NCBI GenBank assembly: GCA_049999765.1
Contig: JBNGIQ010009358.1
Coordinates: 1 to 20,333, forward strand
Length of the DNA stretch: 20,333 nt
Source of the DNA: Phaeoceros laevis
Lineage: Eukaryota > Anthocerotophyta > Anthocerotopsida > Notothyladales
Reading direction: 5' to 3'
Every line of letters starts with the position of its first letter. Within the stretch, counting starts at the first letter, position 1. The notes under the pieces are model-generated. The model was not told the origin of the DNA. It saw only the letters and a program-made list of their open reading frames with translations, and did no database searches. Below are positions 9,092 to 19,302 of this stretch, piece by piece. Made by a program: the position numbers and the translations under genes.

Positions 9092-11910
9092 ATGGCCTCC
9101 GGAGCTATGGCTGCAACCATGTCGGCAAGCACTGCCTGCGGGGCCCTGGTGGAAGGGGATGGCAGCAGCAGCGGCTTCTCGGGCCTGCGCAAATTGCCGG
9201 TGCAGCAGGCCGGTTGGAGCACAGCCGGGAAGCGATGCAAGGTAGATAGGGCAAAGAGTTCCTTTGCCAGGCAGACCTGCATTTTTTGTTGTCAGCTGGC
9301 CTTTGAGCTGTGGATAATTGAAATTTTTGTGCCTGGAAATGTGCAGAAGGCGGGGGGGATCAGGGCGGAGGCAGCCTCCAATGGAGCTGCGGGAAGTGGT
9401 GGTAACAGCAGCAGCAGCAACAACAAGCTGGTGAAGACGAGCAAGGATGAGCTGGTGACCGCGGAGTACTTTGCGGAGAAGCCGCCCACGCCTCTGCTGG
9501 ACACCGTCAATTACCCCGTGCACATGAAGAATTTGAGCAAGCCGGTGAGTGAGGGATTGCATTGCTGGTTTGGGAGGGGACGGGGCAGCCGCTGGTTGTG
9601 ACTGGACTGGGACTGAAATGGAAATGCCGGTCTCGGAAATTGCAGCAACTGGAGCAGCTGGCGGACGAGCTCCGAACTGAGATGGTGTTCAGCGTGGCCA
9701 AGACCGGAGGCCATCTTGGCTCCGGCCTGGGTGTGGTAGACCTCACTGTGGCTCTGCACCACGTCTTCAATTCTCCCGAGGACAAGATTCTCTGGGATGT
9801 CGGGCATCAGGTAGAGAGATAGCTAGCCGTGGCCAGCTCTCATTTGCACCGTGCTTCGGGTTCCAGCTTACACCTTGCTGATGGATGGATTGGGACCGAC
9901 TTGGTGATGCAGGCCTACCCCCACAAGATTCTCACAGGCCGGAGGAACAAGATGCACACCCTGCGCCAGACGTCGGGGCTCTCGGGATTCACCAAGAGGA
10001 GCGAGAGCGACCACGACGCCTTCGGGGCGGGCCACAGCTCCACCACCATCTCAGCGGGGCTGGGGATGGCTGTGGGAAGGGATCTCCAGGGCAACAAGAA
10101 CCATGTCATCGCCGTGATCGGGGACGGGGCCATGACCGCGGGCCAGGCCTACGAGGCCATGAACAACGCAGGGTACCTCGACTCCAACCTCATCGTCGTG
10201 CTCAACGACAACAAGCAGGTGTCGCTGCCCACAGCCACCCTAGACGGACCTGCTCCTCCCGTGGGGGCTCTTGCCAGTGCTTTGAGCAAGCTGCAGTCCA
10301 GCAAGAAGCTGCGGGGGCTACGGGAGGCTGCCAAGGAGGTCACCAAGCAGATTGGGGGAGCCACTCATGAGATCGCCTCCAAGGTGGATGAGTACGCCCG
10401 GGGCATGATCGGCGGTCCCCAGTCCACCTTGTTCGAGGAGCTGGGCATGTACTACATCGGCCCAGTGGACGGCCACAACATGGATGATTTGGTGAAAATT
10501 CTGGCCAATGTCAAAGCTTCCCCGGCATCGGGCCCCGTGCTCATCCATGTGGTCACGGAGAAGGGGCGTGGCTACCCCTACGCTGAGAGGGCGTCCGACA
10601 AGTATCACGGTGTGGTGAAATTCGACCCTCCCACCGGCAAGCAGTTCAAGACCAAGAGCCCCACACTGAGCTACACCCAGTACTTCGCGGAGGCTCTCAT
10701 AGCCGAGGCCGAGCAGGACACCAAAATTCTGGCAATCCATGCGGCCATGGGAGGGGGCACCGGACTCAACTTCTTCCAGAAGCGCTTTCCCGACCGTACC
10801 TTCGATGTGGGTATCGCTGAGCAGCACGCCGTCACATTCGCAGCTGGGCTTGCGACCGAGGGCATGAAGCCCTTCTGCGCTATTTATTCCTCCTTCCTGC
10901 AGCGCGGTTACGATCAGGTAACAATCTTGCATGCGTCATCTTTCTGGATTCGACTTCCTTGGAATCCGTGCTGCTCAGCATGTAACACTGTCTGCTAGCC
11001 GCATATAGCTACTAGTGGTGACAAAGTCTGATCACGTACATCTGCGTCTACAGGTGGTGCATGACGTCGACCTGCAGAAGCTTCCTGTGCGGTTTGCCAT
11101 GGACAGGGCAGGGCTGGTGGGAGCCGACGGCCCCACCCATTGCGGTGCATTCGATGTCACCTACATGGCCTGCCTACCCAACATGGTGGTCATGGCTCCT
11201 GCTGATGAGGCAGAGCTAATGCACATGGTGGCCACTGCCGCAGCCATCGATGACAGACCCAGCTGCTTCAGATTTCCCAGGGGAAACGGAATCGGTGTGC
11301 CTCTGCCTTCGCTCAATAAGGGCATTCCCATTGAGCTCGGAAAGGGAAGGGTGCTGGCCGAAGGAACGCAGGTGGCAATCGTTGGATACGGAACAATCGT
11401 CCAGGAGTGCTTAGGAGCCCGGGAGTTACTCCTGGAGCGGGGGGTGTCAGCGACTGTTGTGGATGCTCGCTTCTGCAAGCCTCTGGACAGGGATTTGCTT
11501 GCGAGGGTGGCCAAGGAACATCAGGTGCTCATCACCGTGGAAGAAGGCGCTATTGGGGGGTTCGGTTCCCATGTGGCTCAGTTCCTGGCTCTGGAGGGAC
11601 ATCTCGATGGCGGACTCAAGGTAACAACATGTTCTTGAAATTTCGCCAGATTACAGCAAACAAGACAAGAGAATGTCCTAGTTTACTGAGACACCTGTGT
11701 GCGATTGACGCTAATTACTTGCAAATCAAAGGCTGACCATGTGTCTTGGGTATAATGTAGTGGCGACCGATGGTGCTGCCCGACCGATACATCGACCATG
11801 GCGCTCCTAAAGACCAATTGGCAGAAGCTGGACTCAGCGGTTCGCAAATAGCGGCCACCGTTCTGTCGGTGCTGGGAAGGACCAGGGATGCCCTGCAAAT
11901 CAAGCAATAA
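9092..11910 (+). CDS. DXS: 1-deoxy-D-xylulose-5-phosphate synthase, plastid (DXS)
   Basis: Thiamine-diphosphate enzyme that condenses pyruvate and glyceraldehyde 3-phosphate to DXP, the entry and a main flux-control step of the plastid MEP pathway. Six exons: 9092-9241, 9347-9544, 9646-9810, 9913-10917, 11054-11620, 11761-11910. The CDS is 2235 nt (744 residues; Arabidopsis DXS1 about 717), and all five introns are phase 0. Seen: transit-like N-terminus, [25 protein letters not shown], ThDP motif [16 protein letters not shown] (241-243 GDG) to NDN (269-271), catalytic Glu in GIAEQHAV (E474), [18 protein letters not shown] (D523, D531, H535), and a terminal exon beginning [19 protein letters not shown] 9092 is the first in-frame ATG; upstream codons are open but offer only non-ATG starts. 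Intron 1 (9242-9346) is 105 bp without a stop, so it is the least certain junction. No lesion is seen and all catalytic residues are present. Confidence 0.97.
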
Positions 11911-14146
11911 GATTTGTTACAACTCACAAAGCTCTCTTCGAGAGCCTCGAAGGAAGGGGTACGGTGCGAAGCGGGCAGTTGGGTGATTATTCGTCAGAAA
12001 TTGTAGCGAAGAAATGTAGATCTTGTAACCTGTTGTCATAGTATGGGTTTCCCTTAGTCAGGCGGAAGTGTAAAAAGCATCATGTAGTCTAGCTATTCTT
12101 TGGATGTCGACCATCTAATCAAGCAGACGTGCTGTATCTTTTAATGCAAAGAAACTTTTCTGCCAGTTGCAATAAGAATCCCGAGAAACCCGAAGTGCTG
12201 CCACCGCTACCGCGGCTGCCAACGCCAGCGCCGGCATGAGTCCTCGACATTCGATTTTTGATGCTTCTGCTTCGATCACCTTGCTTCCTGGAACCGGTGT
12301 TGTTCTGCTCCCTGATCTGGGTCTACTTCCTGGCATCACGTTCCTCCTTTGCCTCCCTGGTTAGGGAGCCTGTCGCTTGCACATTAGAGGGGCACCTGAG
12401 CAGTTTCTGCCATTCGACCGCAGCCGCAGCAGTACAGTCAGCAAGGCCATGGATTCGGGAGTCAGGGCACATTGCTTATGGGGCCCTCACCCCATAGCTG
12501 CAGCCCTATCCAGACTTCAAGACATGGCACTCCCCTCGGGACCCTCGCGGCAGTCTTCCAAGGGATTCTGGGGCCCTCATAGCCAGTTCCCCGGGGCCGT
12601 CACGGCCAGTAATGCAGCTGAGGCAGTTTCTGAGGCCCTCATGGCCAGTAAAGCAGCTTTCCGGGGCCCTCACGGCCAGAGAGACGGGGTTTTTCAGGGC
12701 CCTCCTGGCCAGAGAGGCAGTGTTCCGGGGCCATCACGGCCAGTCAGGCAGTGCTTCGGGGGCTTCACGAGTACGGGACGTCAACAGCATGGATCCTCCT
12801 CTCAGCACCATTCCTCCAGGACTGTGCGACCTACATCGACAGCCTGACTAAAGCACAGACGGACGAAGCAAACATTGCACGAGCAGGTGACTCCACCGAT
12901 GGCAGTTCGACATCCTGAACCAGACTCGAGCGGCTAGGAAAACCAACGAACAGGCAAGCGCAGCACAACGTGCCCTACGAAAGGTCGGCAACGAAAGATA
13001 AGTCCGAAACGCGGCTCTAGTCTTTAGGCCACTGGCAGGCAGCTAAAAACGCGTCCCTCCCCTTCTGCCTCCTCCCCTTTTCCCGTAATATCCTAAACAG
13101 ATAATACTGTTACCAGTCGCCCTTCTTTTGCGACAGTGCTGTTTTTGCGAGGCTGCGACCAATTAGGCTTTTCAAATGTGATGCAGCAAATGATGCATGG
13201 GGACTCCAGAAACCTGATTAGTATTAAAGCTGATGATGGTGGCAAGCAAATGCTACATGATTGAATAGAGAAATCCATCCTACCGCGTACATGCTTTAAA
13301 TGGCATCACAGGTGTAATATCTTAGGTAGACTCACAAATGTCTACAAGCCAGTAAATATCTGCATACAAAGCCTCCACGGCCCAGGCTGATGCTAAACAA
13401 CATCAGACGGCTCATATCAGTTCCACAATGTCGGCATGGACCTCTTTATCTGTAGCCAAACGGTAAACGACCACTGTTATAAAATAAATAGAAAGCAAAT
13501 GTAGCAGCCCGTTTCAGGCAACTAGGTGAGGACCCAGGTTCCTTCTTCGGAAGTTCTTCCTAAGTCTGACGAAGAGTATATTTCCTCCAGCAGTCTCACA
13601 CAAAACCGGTGAAACAGTGAAACCATGTACACGTCTGCCAAGAGAGGATCCTATCTGCTCAGATGCGAAACTTGGAGACCAGAATCAGCTGGACAGCTGT
13701 TGGCATGACATTCTTCCTGCACATGGAAGTCAAACGACAGTTGCTGAGAAAAGAAAACAACGTGGAGGGAGATTCCAACCATAAGAGCTAAGCACAGCGC
13801 AAACAGCGTCTGCCACCACTTGCACTCACATGAATTGGAAAGCTTTGTTTGTGCTTACCAGTTGCATGCCAGCTTCATCGACATCGCCCTTTGAGTTTCC
13901 AACAGTCTGAGAGAAGAATAAGTCGATATATAGGCACCCTCGAACATTACCAGATCCAAGAACGGCCTCATGGCACCCCCAAGCGATTGTCAAATGAAGC
14001 ATGGACTAATTGCCAGCTTCTGTCAGCTGTCAGGTTTCTTACTTCCACTTCCAGCTCCCGGAGCCAACATTTACTTCGGAACCACTCACTGAGCACCACA
14101 GATTCATGCATGCCAAAAATTGTCCTGATATAATGTGAAGCTCAGC
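11911..14146. other. Intergenic region between DXS and QTRT1 (convergent)
   Basis: 2.2 kb without a gene I can support. The first ~200 bp should be DXS 3' UTR (a TGTAA at ~12028 could be a processing signal). The part just below 14147 should be QTRT1 3' UTR. In between lie the minisatellite at 12572-12775 and a stretch (about 12785-12915) that reads as a short open frame containing CATYIDSLTKAQTDEANIA. That stretch looks like decayed coding or transposon-derived DNA, but I cannot assign it. From 13000 to 14100 I see nothing coding. Confidence 0.5.
12572..12775. repeat. Degenerate minisatellite built on GGCCNNNNNGGCC
   Basis: Five perfect GGCCNNNNNGGCC motifs start at 12595, 12634, 12665, 12698 and 12729 (spacings 39, 31, 33, 31), with an imperfect copy at 12572. 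Most continue as AG, then a variable part with GCAG. Unit consensus is roughly GGGGCCCTCACGGCCAGTNA plus a GCAG-containing tail. Weaker related units precede it at ~12480 and ~12540. The unit lengths are not multiples of three, so coding is unlikely. Confidence 0.8.
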
Positions 14147-15322
14147 TCAGTCACAACAGGACGAGATGTCAATCTCAGCAACTCCCATAGCATTGCGCAC
14201 CCACAAGGGTACATCCCTGCGGGGAAACATGGTGCGCAGAAAGGACTGCACAAATTGAGGGAATGTGCCCTGCAGAATGGCGCCATGGAGTGAGCGGCTG
14301 AGGTTCATCATGTAGGCCACATTGTGGTAGGACACCAGCTGCGAGCCCATTGCTTCCTTGGTCACCAGGATGTGCAGGTAGGCCCGGGTGTAGCGCTTGC
14401 AAACCATACAGCTGCAGGTGGCATCCAGTGGCCTGGTGTCGTTGGCCATGGACGCGTGCTTGAGCTTGAGCACGCCCTCCGGCACCAGAGCGGTTCCGAA
14501 GCGAGCCGTCCTGGTGGGATACACGCAGTCGTACATGTCTGCTCCCAAGGCGCTGCACACCACAATGTCCAGCGGGAAGCCCACCCCCATCACGTACCGG
14601 GGCTTGTCCTCCGGTAGGCCCGCCGTGCACTGCGCCACCACCCGCCAGAAGGCCTCCTTTTCCTCCCCTCCAGCCAGCCCGCCGATGGCATAACCAGGCA
14701 GATCCCTAGCCACCAGCCCCTTGACGCACAAATCCCTCAGCCGCTCGTCCACCCCGCCCTGCACGATCCCAAACAGGCTCTGTTCCTGGGGCCTGCCATG
14801 CGCCTCGATGCAGCGGTCAATCCAGCGCAGCGTGCGCTGCATCGCCTCCTCCACCCGCGGCCCAGTGGTTGTGGTCTTTACCACGTCGTCCAGAGCCATA
14901 ATGATGTCCGCCCCGATTTTGTTCTGTATCTGAATGGACTGCTCGGGAGTGAGCAGCATCGGTGTGCCGTTTACGGGAGACTGGAAAGTCACCCCCTCCT
15001 CGGTGATGTCTGCCAGGTGCAGCAGGGACACCATCTGAAACCCCCCTGAGTCGGTCAGCAGCGCCCGCGGCCAGTTCATGAAGCTGTGAAGCCCCCCTAA
15101 CGCGTCCAGAAGCTCGGGTCCTGGCCGGAGAGCCAGATGATAGGTGTTGCCAAGGATGATCTGAGACCCTACCTCCTCCAGCTGATCCCCTGTCAAGCCC
15201 TTGATGCTGCCCTGAGTGCCCACGGGCATGAAGAGAGGCGTCTCGCAGACGAAGTGCGGAAGTGTCATGCGGGAGGCCCTCGCTCGCTTGTACCTGGCTA
15301 GCACCTCGAACCTCAGAGCCAT
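14147..15322 (-). CDS. QTRT1: Queuine tRNA-ribosyltransferase catalytic subunit, eukaryotic type (QTRT1/TGT)
   Basis: Exchanges guanine-34 for queuine in tRNAs with GUN anticodons (Tyr, His, Asn, Asp). In other eukaryotes it acts as a heterodimer with QTRT2. A single uninterrupted 391-codon frame; human QTRT1 is 403 residues. The start is fixed by an in-frame TAG shortly upstream of ATG 15322. Seen: FMPVGTQGSIKGLT, LGNTYHLALRPGPE, LTDSGGFQMVSL (D91, general acid/base), LFGIVQGG, YAIGGLAGGE, MYDCVYPTRTARFGTALVP (D265, nucleophile), and the zinc ligands C303, C305, C308 with H333. TARFGTALVP and the high overall match to animal QTRT1 mark the eukaryotic, queuine-using form rather than a bacterial preQ1 enzyme. 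It has no introns, unlike every neighbour. There is no adjacent poly(A) tract to suggest a recent retrocopy. It ends in SSCCD. Confidence 0.95.
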   Translation of the reverse strand: MALRFEVLARYKRARASRMTLPHFVCETPLFMPVGTQGSIKGLTGDQLEEVGSQIILGNTYHLALRPGPELLDALGGLHSFMNWPRALLTDSGGFQMVSLLHLADITEEGVTFQSPVNGTPMLLTPEQSIQIQNKIGADIIMALDDVVKTTTTGPRVEEAMQRTLRWIDRCIEAHGRPQEQSLFGIVQGGVDERLRDLCVKGLVARDLPGYAIGGLAGGEEKEAFWRVVAQCTAGLPEDKPRYVMGVGFPLDIVVCSALGADMYDCVYPTRTARFGTALVPEGVLKLKHASMANDTRPLDATCSCMVCKRYTRAYLHILVTKEAMGSQLVSYHNVAYMMNLSRSLHGAILQGTFPQFVQSFLRTMFPRRDVPLWVRNAMGVAEIDISSCCD

Positions 15323-15643
15323 AGCTCCCTCGGAGTCCCTTCCTTGCTAACGGGGAAGGCACTTGAAGGCAGCAGAGTCTGCCACAGAAGTTGTTATAGC
15401 AGACCCTATTCGTTGTTTGGCAAGAAGAGGCGGGAAAGGTTGCTCAGACATAGGGCCTCTGTCCAGTGGCGGGACGTCTGGCGGGCTGGAGACCGGAGAC
15501 GGTTAGGGATAGGTGCAGCGGGATGGAGACACTATTGCTTGCGCGCATTTCGGTGCCATTGTTTGCAGGATTGCCCCGTGCTCAGCCTGTGAAGGAATGG
15601 CATCAAGGAATGGCGGGCCGCAGTGAGGTGGAGGAGGAAAAAA
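15323..15643. promoter_or_regulatory. Divergent promoter region, QTRT1 / XS-domain gene, with E2F consensus
   Basis: 321 bp between the two start codons. GGCGGGAAA at 15429-15437 is the reverse complement of TTTCCCGCC, the consensus E2F site of plants and animals, and sits near the middle. No TATA box is evident. A cell-cycle link is inference. Confidence 0.45.
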
Positions 15644-17854
15644 ATGGGGGCGCTCAACCCCCGCTTGGCGCAGCAGCAGATGGGGCTGGAGCTGTTGCGG
15701 CGAAGGGCAGAAATCGGCCAGGGCGCCGGGAGCACTGGCATGGATTTACTGCAGCAGCACCAACAGCAGCAGGTGCAATACATGGCTGCTCGCAACGGGA
15801 TCTGGCCGCAAAACGTGGCATTGCAGGGCCACGGGCTGCACAGTCGGATGATGGAAGGTGGAGGGGGTTTTGGCTTGCCTTCCAGAGCGACTACCGGGCA
15901 AGGTAGTCTGGCAGCTGGAGACGGAGATGGCTTTGGCACGCTGCAGACGGAGCATGTCGAGATTGATGGCAAATTGCACACCATGTTCTGCGTGCGCCCA
16001 AGTTCCCCACCTCGGCCTACCCTGGGACTGCAGGGCCCTTCTTTTGACTCGGCATTGGGATACACTCCTTTCGACTACAGTGCACCTGCTGAGATGGGAA
16101 TTTTGGGAGACGGACTTGTTGATTCGCGCTGGATGCAGCCCATGAGCCCCAGGAGAGCTCCTCCAGCAATGGCGTCCGTCATGAGTTCCAGGCGGAGCAG
16201 GAGTCCTCAGGGTAGCGGCCTTTACCCGAGACGATCTCCTCCCAGGCGGTTGCCTGGTGCAAGCTACCATGGAAATCCTTCACCATTTCACAGACAGGAA
16301 GGAGCTCCACGTCATCCCGTGCTAGGCTTTGAGCCCCACCTTCTGCCCAATCAGCATCTGCTATCACAGCAACCTTCGGGTTGGATGAGTCCGAGAAGCG
16401 AAGCTGTGATGCTGAGACAGAATCTCATCAGTTCAGGAAATGACTACTTGCCGAGGGGACGAGACTTGGTGGGTCCGACAGGGCGAGACTATCACCAGCG
16501 AAACGATCGGGATTCTAGCCGGTCAGGATTCAATGGGGGCTCGTTAAGAAATGGCCGAGGCGCCTCTGCTGCCTCTGACAGGACAGGACCCAGGGAAGGG
16601 CGACGAGGACGTTCAAGAGAGCGTAACAGGGAAAGGCCCAGAAATCAAGTGAACGTGAAGAAGCACGCTCTTCCTCTAGAGCAGGCAATTGCGGCCAAGA
16701 AATCTAAGATAGCAGAGAATGCTCGACGAGAAGGTGAAGAAAACGCCTTTGACGAACTGATATTATTCGAAGACAGAGAGGAAACCGAGGAGTTTCAAAC
16801 CAAAGTAGATAAGTCCCACGCACATTACAGCAAAGTACTCAAGGAGGATACCATTCGTAGGAGGAAGTATGAGGCTGCAAAAAATGGGCGCGCAAAGAAG
16901 CTGGAATGTCTAGGATGCGGCAGGTCAGCGATACCTGCATTTCAGCTCTTGCCTGGCAGCTTCTGTCTTCTCTGCCTCTCATGACACTGCTTGTGTTTCT
17001 GCAGCAAAAAATTCTCCGACCTGACCAGCCTTGTGACGCATGCAATTCAAGCCACTGATGTCCGCAAGAGGGCCGATCATCAAGGGTTCCACCGGGCTCT
17101 GTGCGAGTTACTGGGTTGGAATTCCTTGGCACTACCAGAAAATAAACGGTCAGTCTCTAGATCTGGCACCAAAAGCAAGGATTCGGACGACACAATAGTG
17201 TGGCCTCCAACAGTAATTGTGGAAAACACTCGCACAAAGAAAACTGGTGATGGACGATGGGTTGGCATGACTACCACTGACATGACAACATTTCTCAAGG
17301 GTCTGAAACCTCGACTTGACAAGCTGTGCCACAGCTTTCACCTAATCACAATCTGCTTGGGGAAATAACTTGTGACGAAAACCAAATATAAATCTGATGC
17401 TAATTGCTAATGCCTGTAGTGTTGTTGAAATGCAGAGCTCGGACACCACCAGGGGAGGCCGAGGCCGATTTGGGACACCGAAGGACACCGGGGTTTCATG
17501 CTGGTTGAGTTTTTGGCCACCAGGGAAAGCTTGGCAGAGGCAGAAAGACTTCACAGGCACTTCGAAGCAAACGCCCGAGGAAGGAAGGAATGGGAACGTG
17601 TACAACCTTTTTGGGAAAGTCACCTTGAAGATGACAATGCCGATGAGGGACCTGAGTTTGTGCGGCTTGACGAGACATCGCAGGAGAAGACTAATGTATT
17701 CTATGGCTATCTTGCATTAGCCCGGGATCTTCCAAAGTTCGCCATAGGCAAGAGGGCCGTAAAGTGGAGCTGTGTTAGCAAACAGGACGTACTTGCGCTA
17801 GGTGGGCCGGCCCCTGGCGCCGATGTTGATGCTGCAATTAAAGCTCAGCAGTGA
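15644..17854 (+). CDS. zf-XS / XS-domain protein with long SR- and Q-rich N-terminus
   Basis: Three exons: 15644-16923, 17005-17300, 17436-17854; introns of 81 and 135 bp; 664 residues. Start ATG 15644; the frame is open slightly upstream but only with a GTG. Residues 1-60 are Gln-rich, ~170-215 and ~330-355 are Arg/Ser-rich (RRSRSPQ, RGRSRERNRERPR), and ~360-420 are charged and probably helical. A zinc finger of the zf-XS kind follows: C422, C425 (ECLGCGSKKFSD) and H439. The XS domain begins at IVWPPTVIVENT (~491) and continues through GRWVGMTTTDM, WDTEGHRGFMLVEF, LAEAERLHRHFE and FYGYLALARDL. XS domains are RNA-recognition-like and found in plant silencing proteins such as SGS3, but those carry a C-terminal coiled coil that is absent here. 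Nuclear RNA binding or splicing-related work is inferred from the SR-rich part. Confidence 0.88.
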
Positions 17855-17960
17855 GGAGAAACAATCAGCTTACCAGTTCATCAGCAATGGTCACATAAAA
17901 GGCAGATCAAACAAAGGCGTATCATGGACAAAGCTCCAATTTGAAACAACCCCGGAGCTG

Positions 17961-18094
17961 TGTTGAGGTTCTTGACCTGGCTGCAGCTTCTTCTTCACAA
18001 CGTAAAACGCACCGCTCACAGTCGCTATGTTGAGGTTCTTGACCTGGCTGCGGCTTCTTCTTCACAATGTTAAACGCACCGTTCACAGTCGCTG
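17961..18094. repeat. 67-bp tandem duplication, slightly diverged
   Basis: Two copies (17961-18027 and 18028-18094), each starting TGTTGAGGTTCTTGACCTGG, differing at about five positions. Lies ~100 bp downstream of the XS gene stop, possibly in its 3' UTR. Confidence 0.9.
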
Positions 18095-19035
18095 TGTTTG
18101 TTTTACCTTAATTAAGACTGCACAACGTCTATTAATTATTCCATTCAAGTCCTCTTACTTTAGTGTAGAATGGCATTACCAATGGGGATTAGGAGGTTGT
18201 ATAGTCTAATATGGTCCCCAAACTACAAGCAAGGGAGTTTGATGAGTTTGATGCCACCTTGACTTTTAGTTGTTCCCTAAGGAGAGCTGAGGATGGATAT
18301 ATGTTATTAAAATCATGTGTTTTGTCAGTTGGGCATGTGTTATTAATTTCAGGTTTGGTTTTGCTGAATATTACATTACGAACTTCGAGGTCCTCCATTT
18401 CAATGCTGCATCGGCCTCCAAACATTCTCAATGTTGAAATTATGATTTGCATGGGCCTTGCTTCAATGCCCGCATTGAACTAGCCATGTGCGATCACACT
18501 AAAACAATCTATGCACCGTGAAAGTGTTGACTATGAGACATTGTTTCAACACGGGTTGTATCAATACCATATCGCAATCAATTGATTAGGTGCTTTTATA
18601 ATGTATTTTCAAATAGGGCATTGAAAAAAAACTCTTTTGCACTACAGAAACAAGCAAGCCATTGCAATTGTCTTGCATGAGGACATTGCGGCAATGCCCC
18701 TACTAAAGTCGTACTAGTTTGATTATATAAGATAATGTTGAAACAAATGACATGGTGATTAAAACAACGCCTATACTGAAGTAGTACTAGCTCGGGCCTA
18801 ACAAGTAATGTTGAAATAAATGAGACGATTGAAATAAATATCTTGAGTAACCTTGTTGCAATGAAGGCAATGCATTCGTATTGAATATAGACCTCACAAC
18901 AATATCCACAACAATATCCATCTTGAAAGGTTGTTGATGGAATTGCAGCGCCTAGTATTGAAATAAATGGTAATATTGAAGAAAAAAAATATGCATGCCC
19001 AAATTAAGAGTGACAACTAAGAGGATGTGGTTCTA
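18095..19035. other. AT-rich intergenic DNA
   Basis: No gene recognised. A 90-codon open frame (18211-18483) lacks any family resemblance. The stretch repeats short motifs such as AATGTTGAAA and GTACTAG (near 18712 and 18784), and ACAACAATATCC occurs twice near 18897-18920. It may be decayed repeat DNA. Confidence 0.35.
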
Positions 19036-19094
19036 GATCTCGGACTTTTAGATAGGGGCCGAGGGATCTGGGACTTTTAGATAGGGGCCGAGGG
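19036..19094. repeat. 29-bp tandem duplication
   Basis: GGACTTTTAGATAGGGGCCG begins at 19042 and again at 19071. The match runs about 30 bp with one mismatch. Confidence 0.9.
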
Positions 19095-19122
19095 TAGTAC
19101 TTTAAGGCTACTTGTAACTAAG

Positions 19123-19210
19123 GCTTCTGGGAAGCCACTTGTAAATTCTGTTGGAAGCCAGCCGGTGCTTCTGGGAAGCCACTTGTAAATTCTGTTGGAA
19201 GCCAGCCGGT
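19123..19210. repeat. 44-bp exact tandem duplication
   Basis: Unit 19123-19166, starting GCTTCTGGGAAGCCACTTGT, is repeated exactly at 19167-19210. A partial third copy (GAAGCCAGCCG) follows near 19223. Confidence 0.95.
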
Positions 19211-19244
19211 GGAAGTCTGCTTGAAGCCAGCCGCTTGTCAATAC

Positions 19245-19302
19245 TGGCGTAACACGTTACAACACTGGCGTAACACGTTACAATGGCGTAACACGTTACA
19301 AT
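19245..19302. repeat. Three tandem copies of TGGCGTAACACGTTACAA
   Basis: Copies start at 19245, 19266 and 19284 (periods 21 and 18). Each contains the inverted repeat GTAAC-AC-GTTAC. Confidence 0.92.

Noticed and set aside
8680-9562. Overlapping open frames of 189-269 codons on both strands upstream of and over DXS exon 1
   Set aside because: GC-rich shadows without family resemblance; they run across DXS exons and introns.
9885-10932. Large alternative-frame ORFs within DXS exon 4
   Set aside because: Antisense or frame-shifted shadows of the conserved DXS coding sequence.
12377-12847. 156-codon ORF rich in Gly/Pro/Arg over the minisatellite
   Set aside because: Repeat units are not multiples of three, so the frame is not preserved between units; no ATG-based conserved protein is evident.
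14147-15322. Bacterial TGT or bacterial contamination
   Set aside because: Motifs (TARFGTALVP, CSCMVC) and overall similarity fit eukaryotic QTRT1, and both neighbours are spliced plant genes on the same contig.
14175-15362. Second-frame ORFs over QTRT1
   Set aside because: Compositional shadows of the QTRT1 frame, which carries all motifs.
18211-18483. 90-codon plus-strand ORF as a gene
   Set aside because: AT-rich, no recognisable motif, no splice or promoter context; expected by chance.
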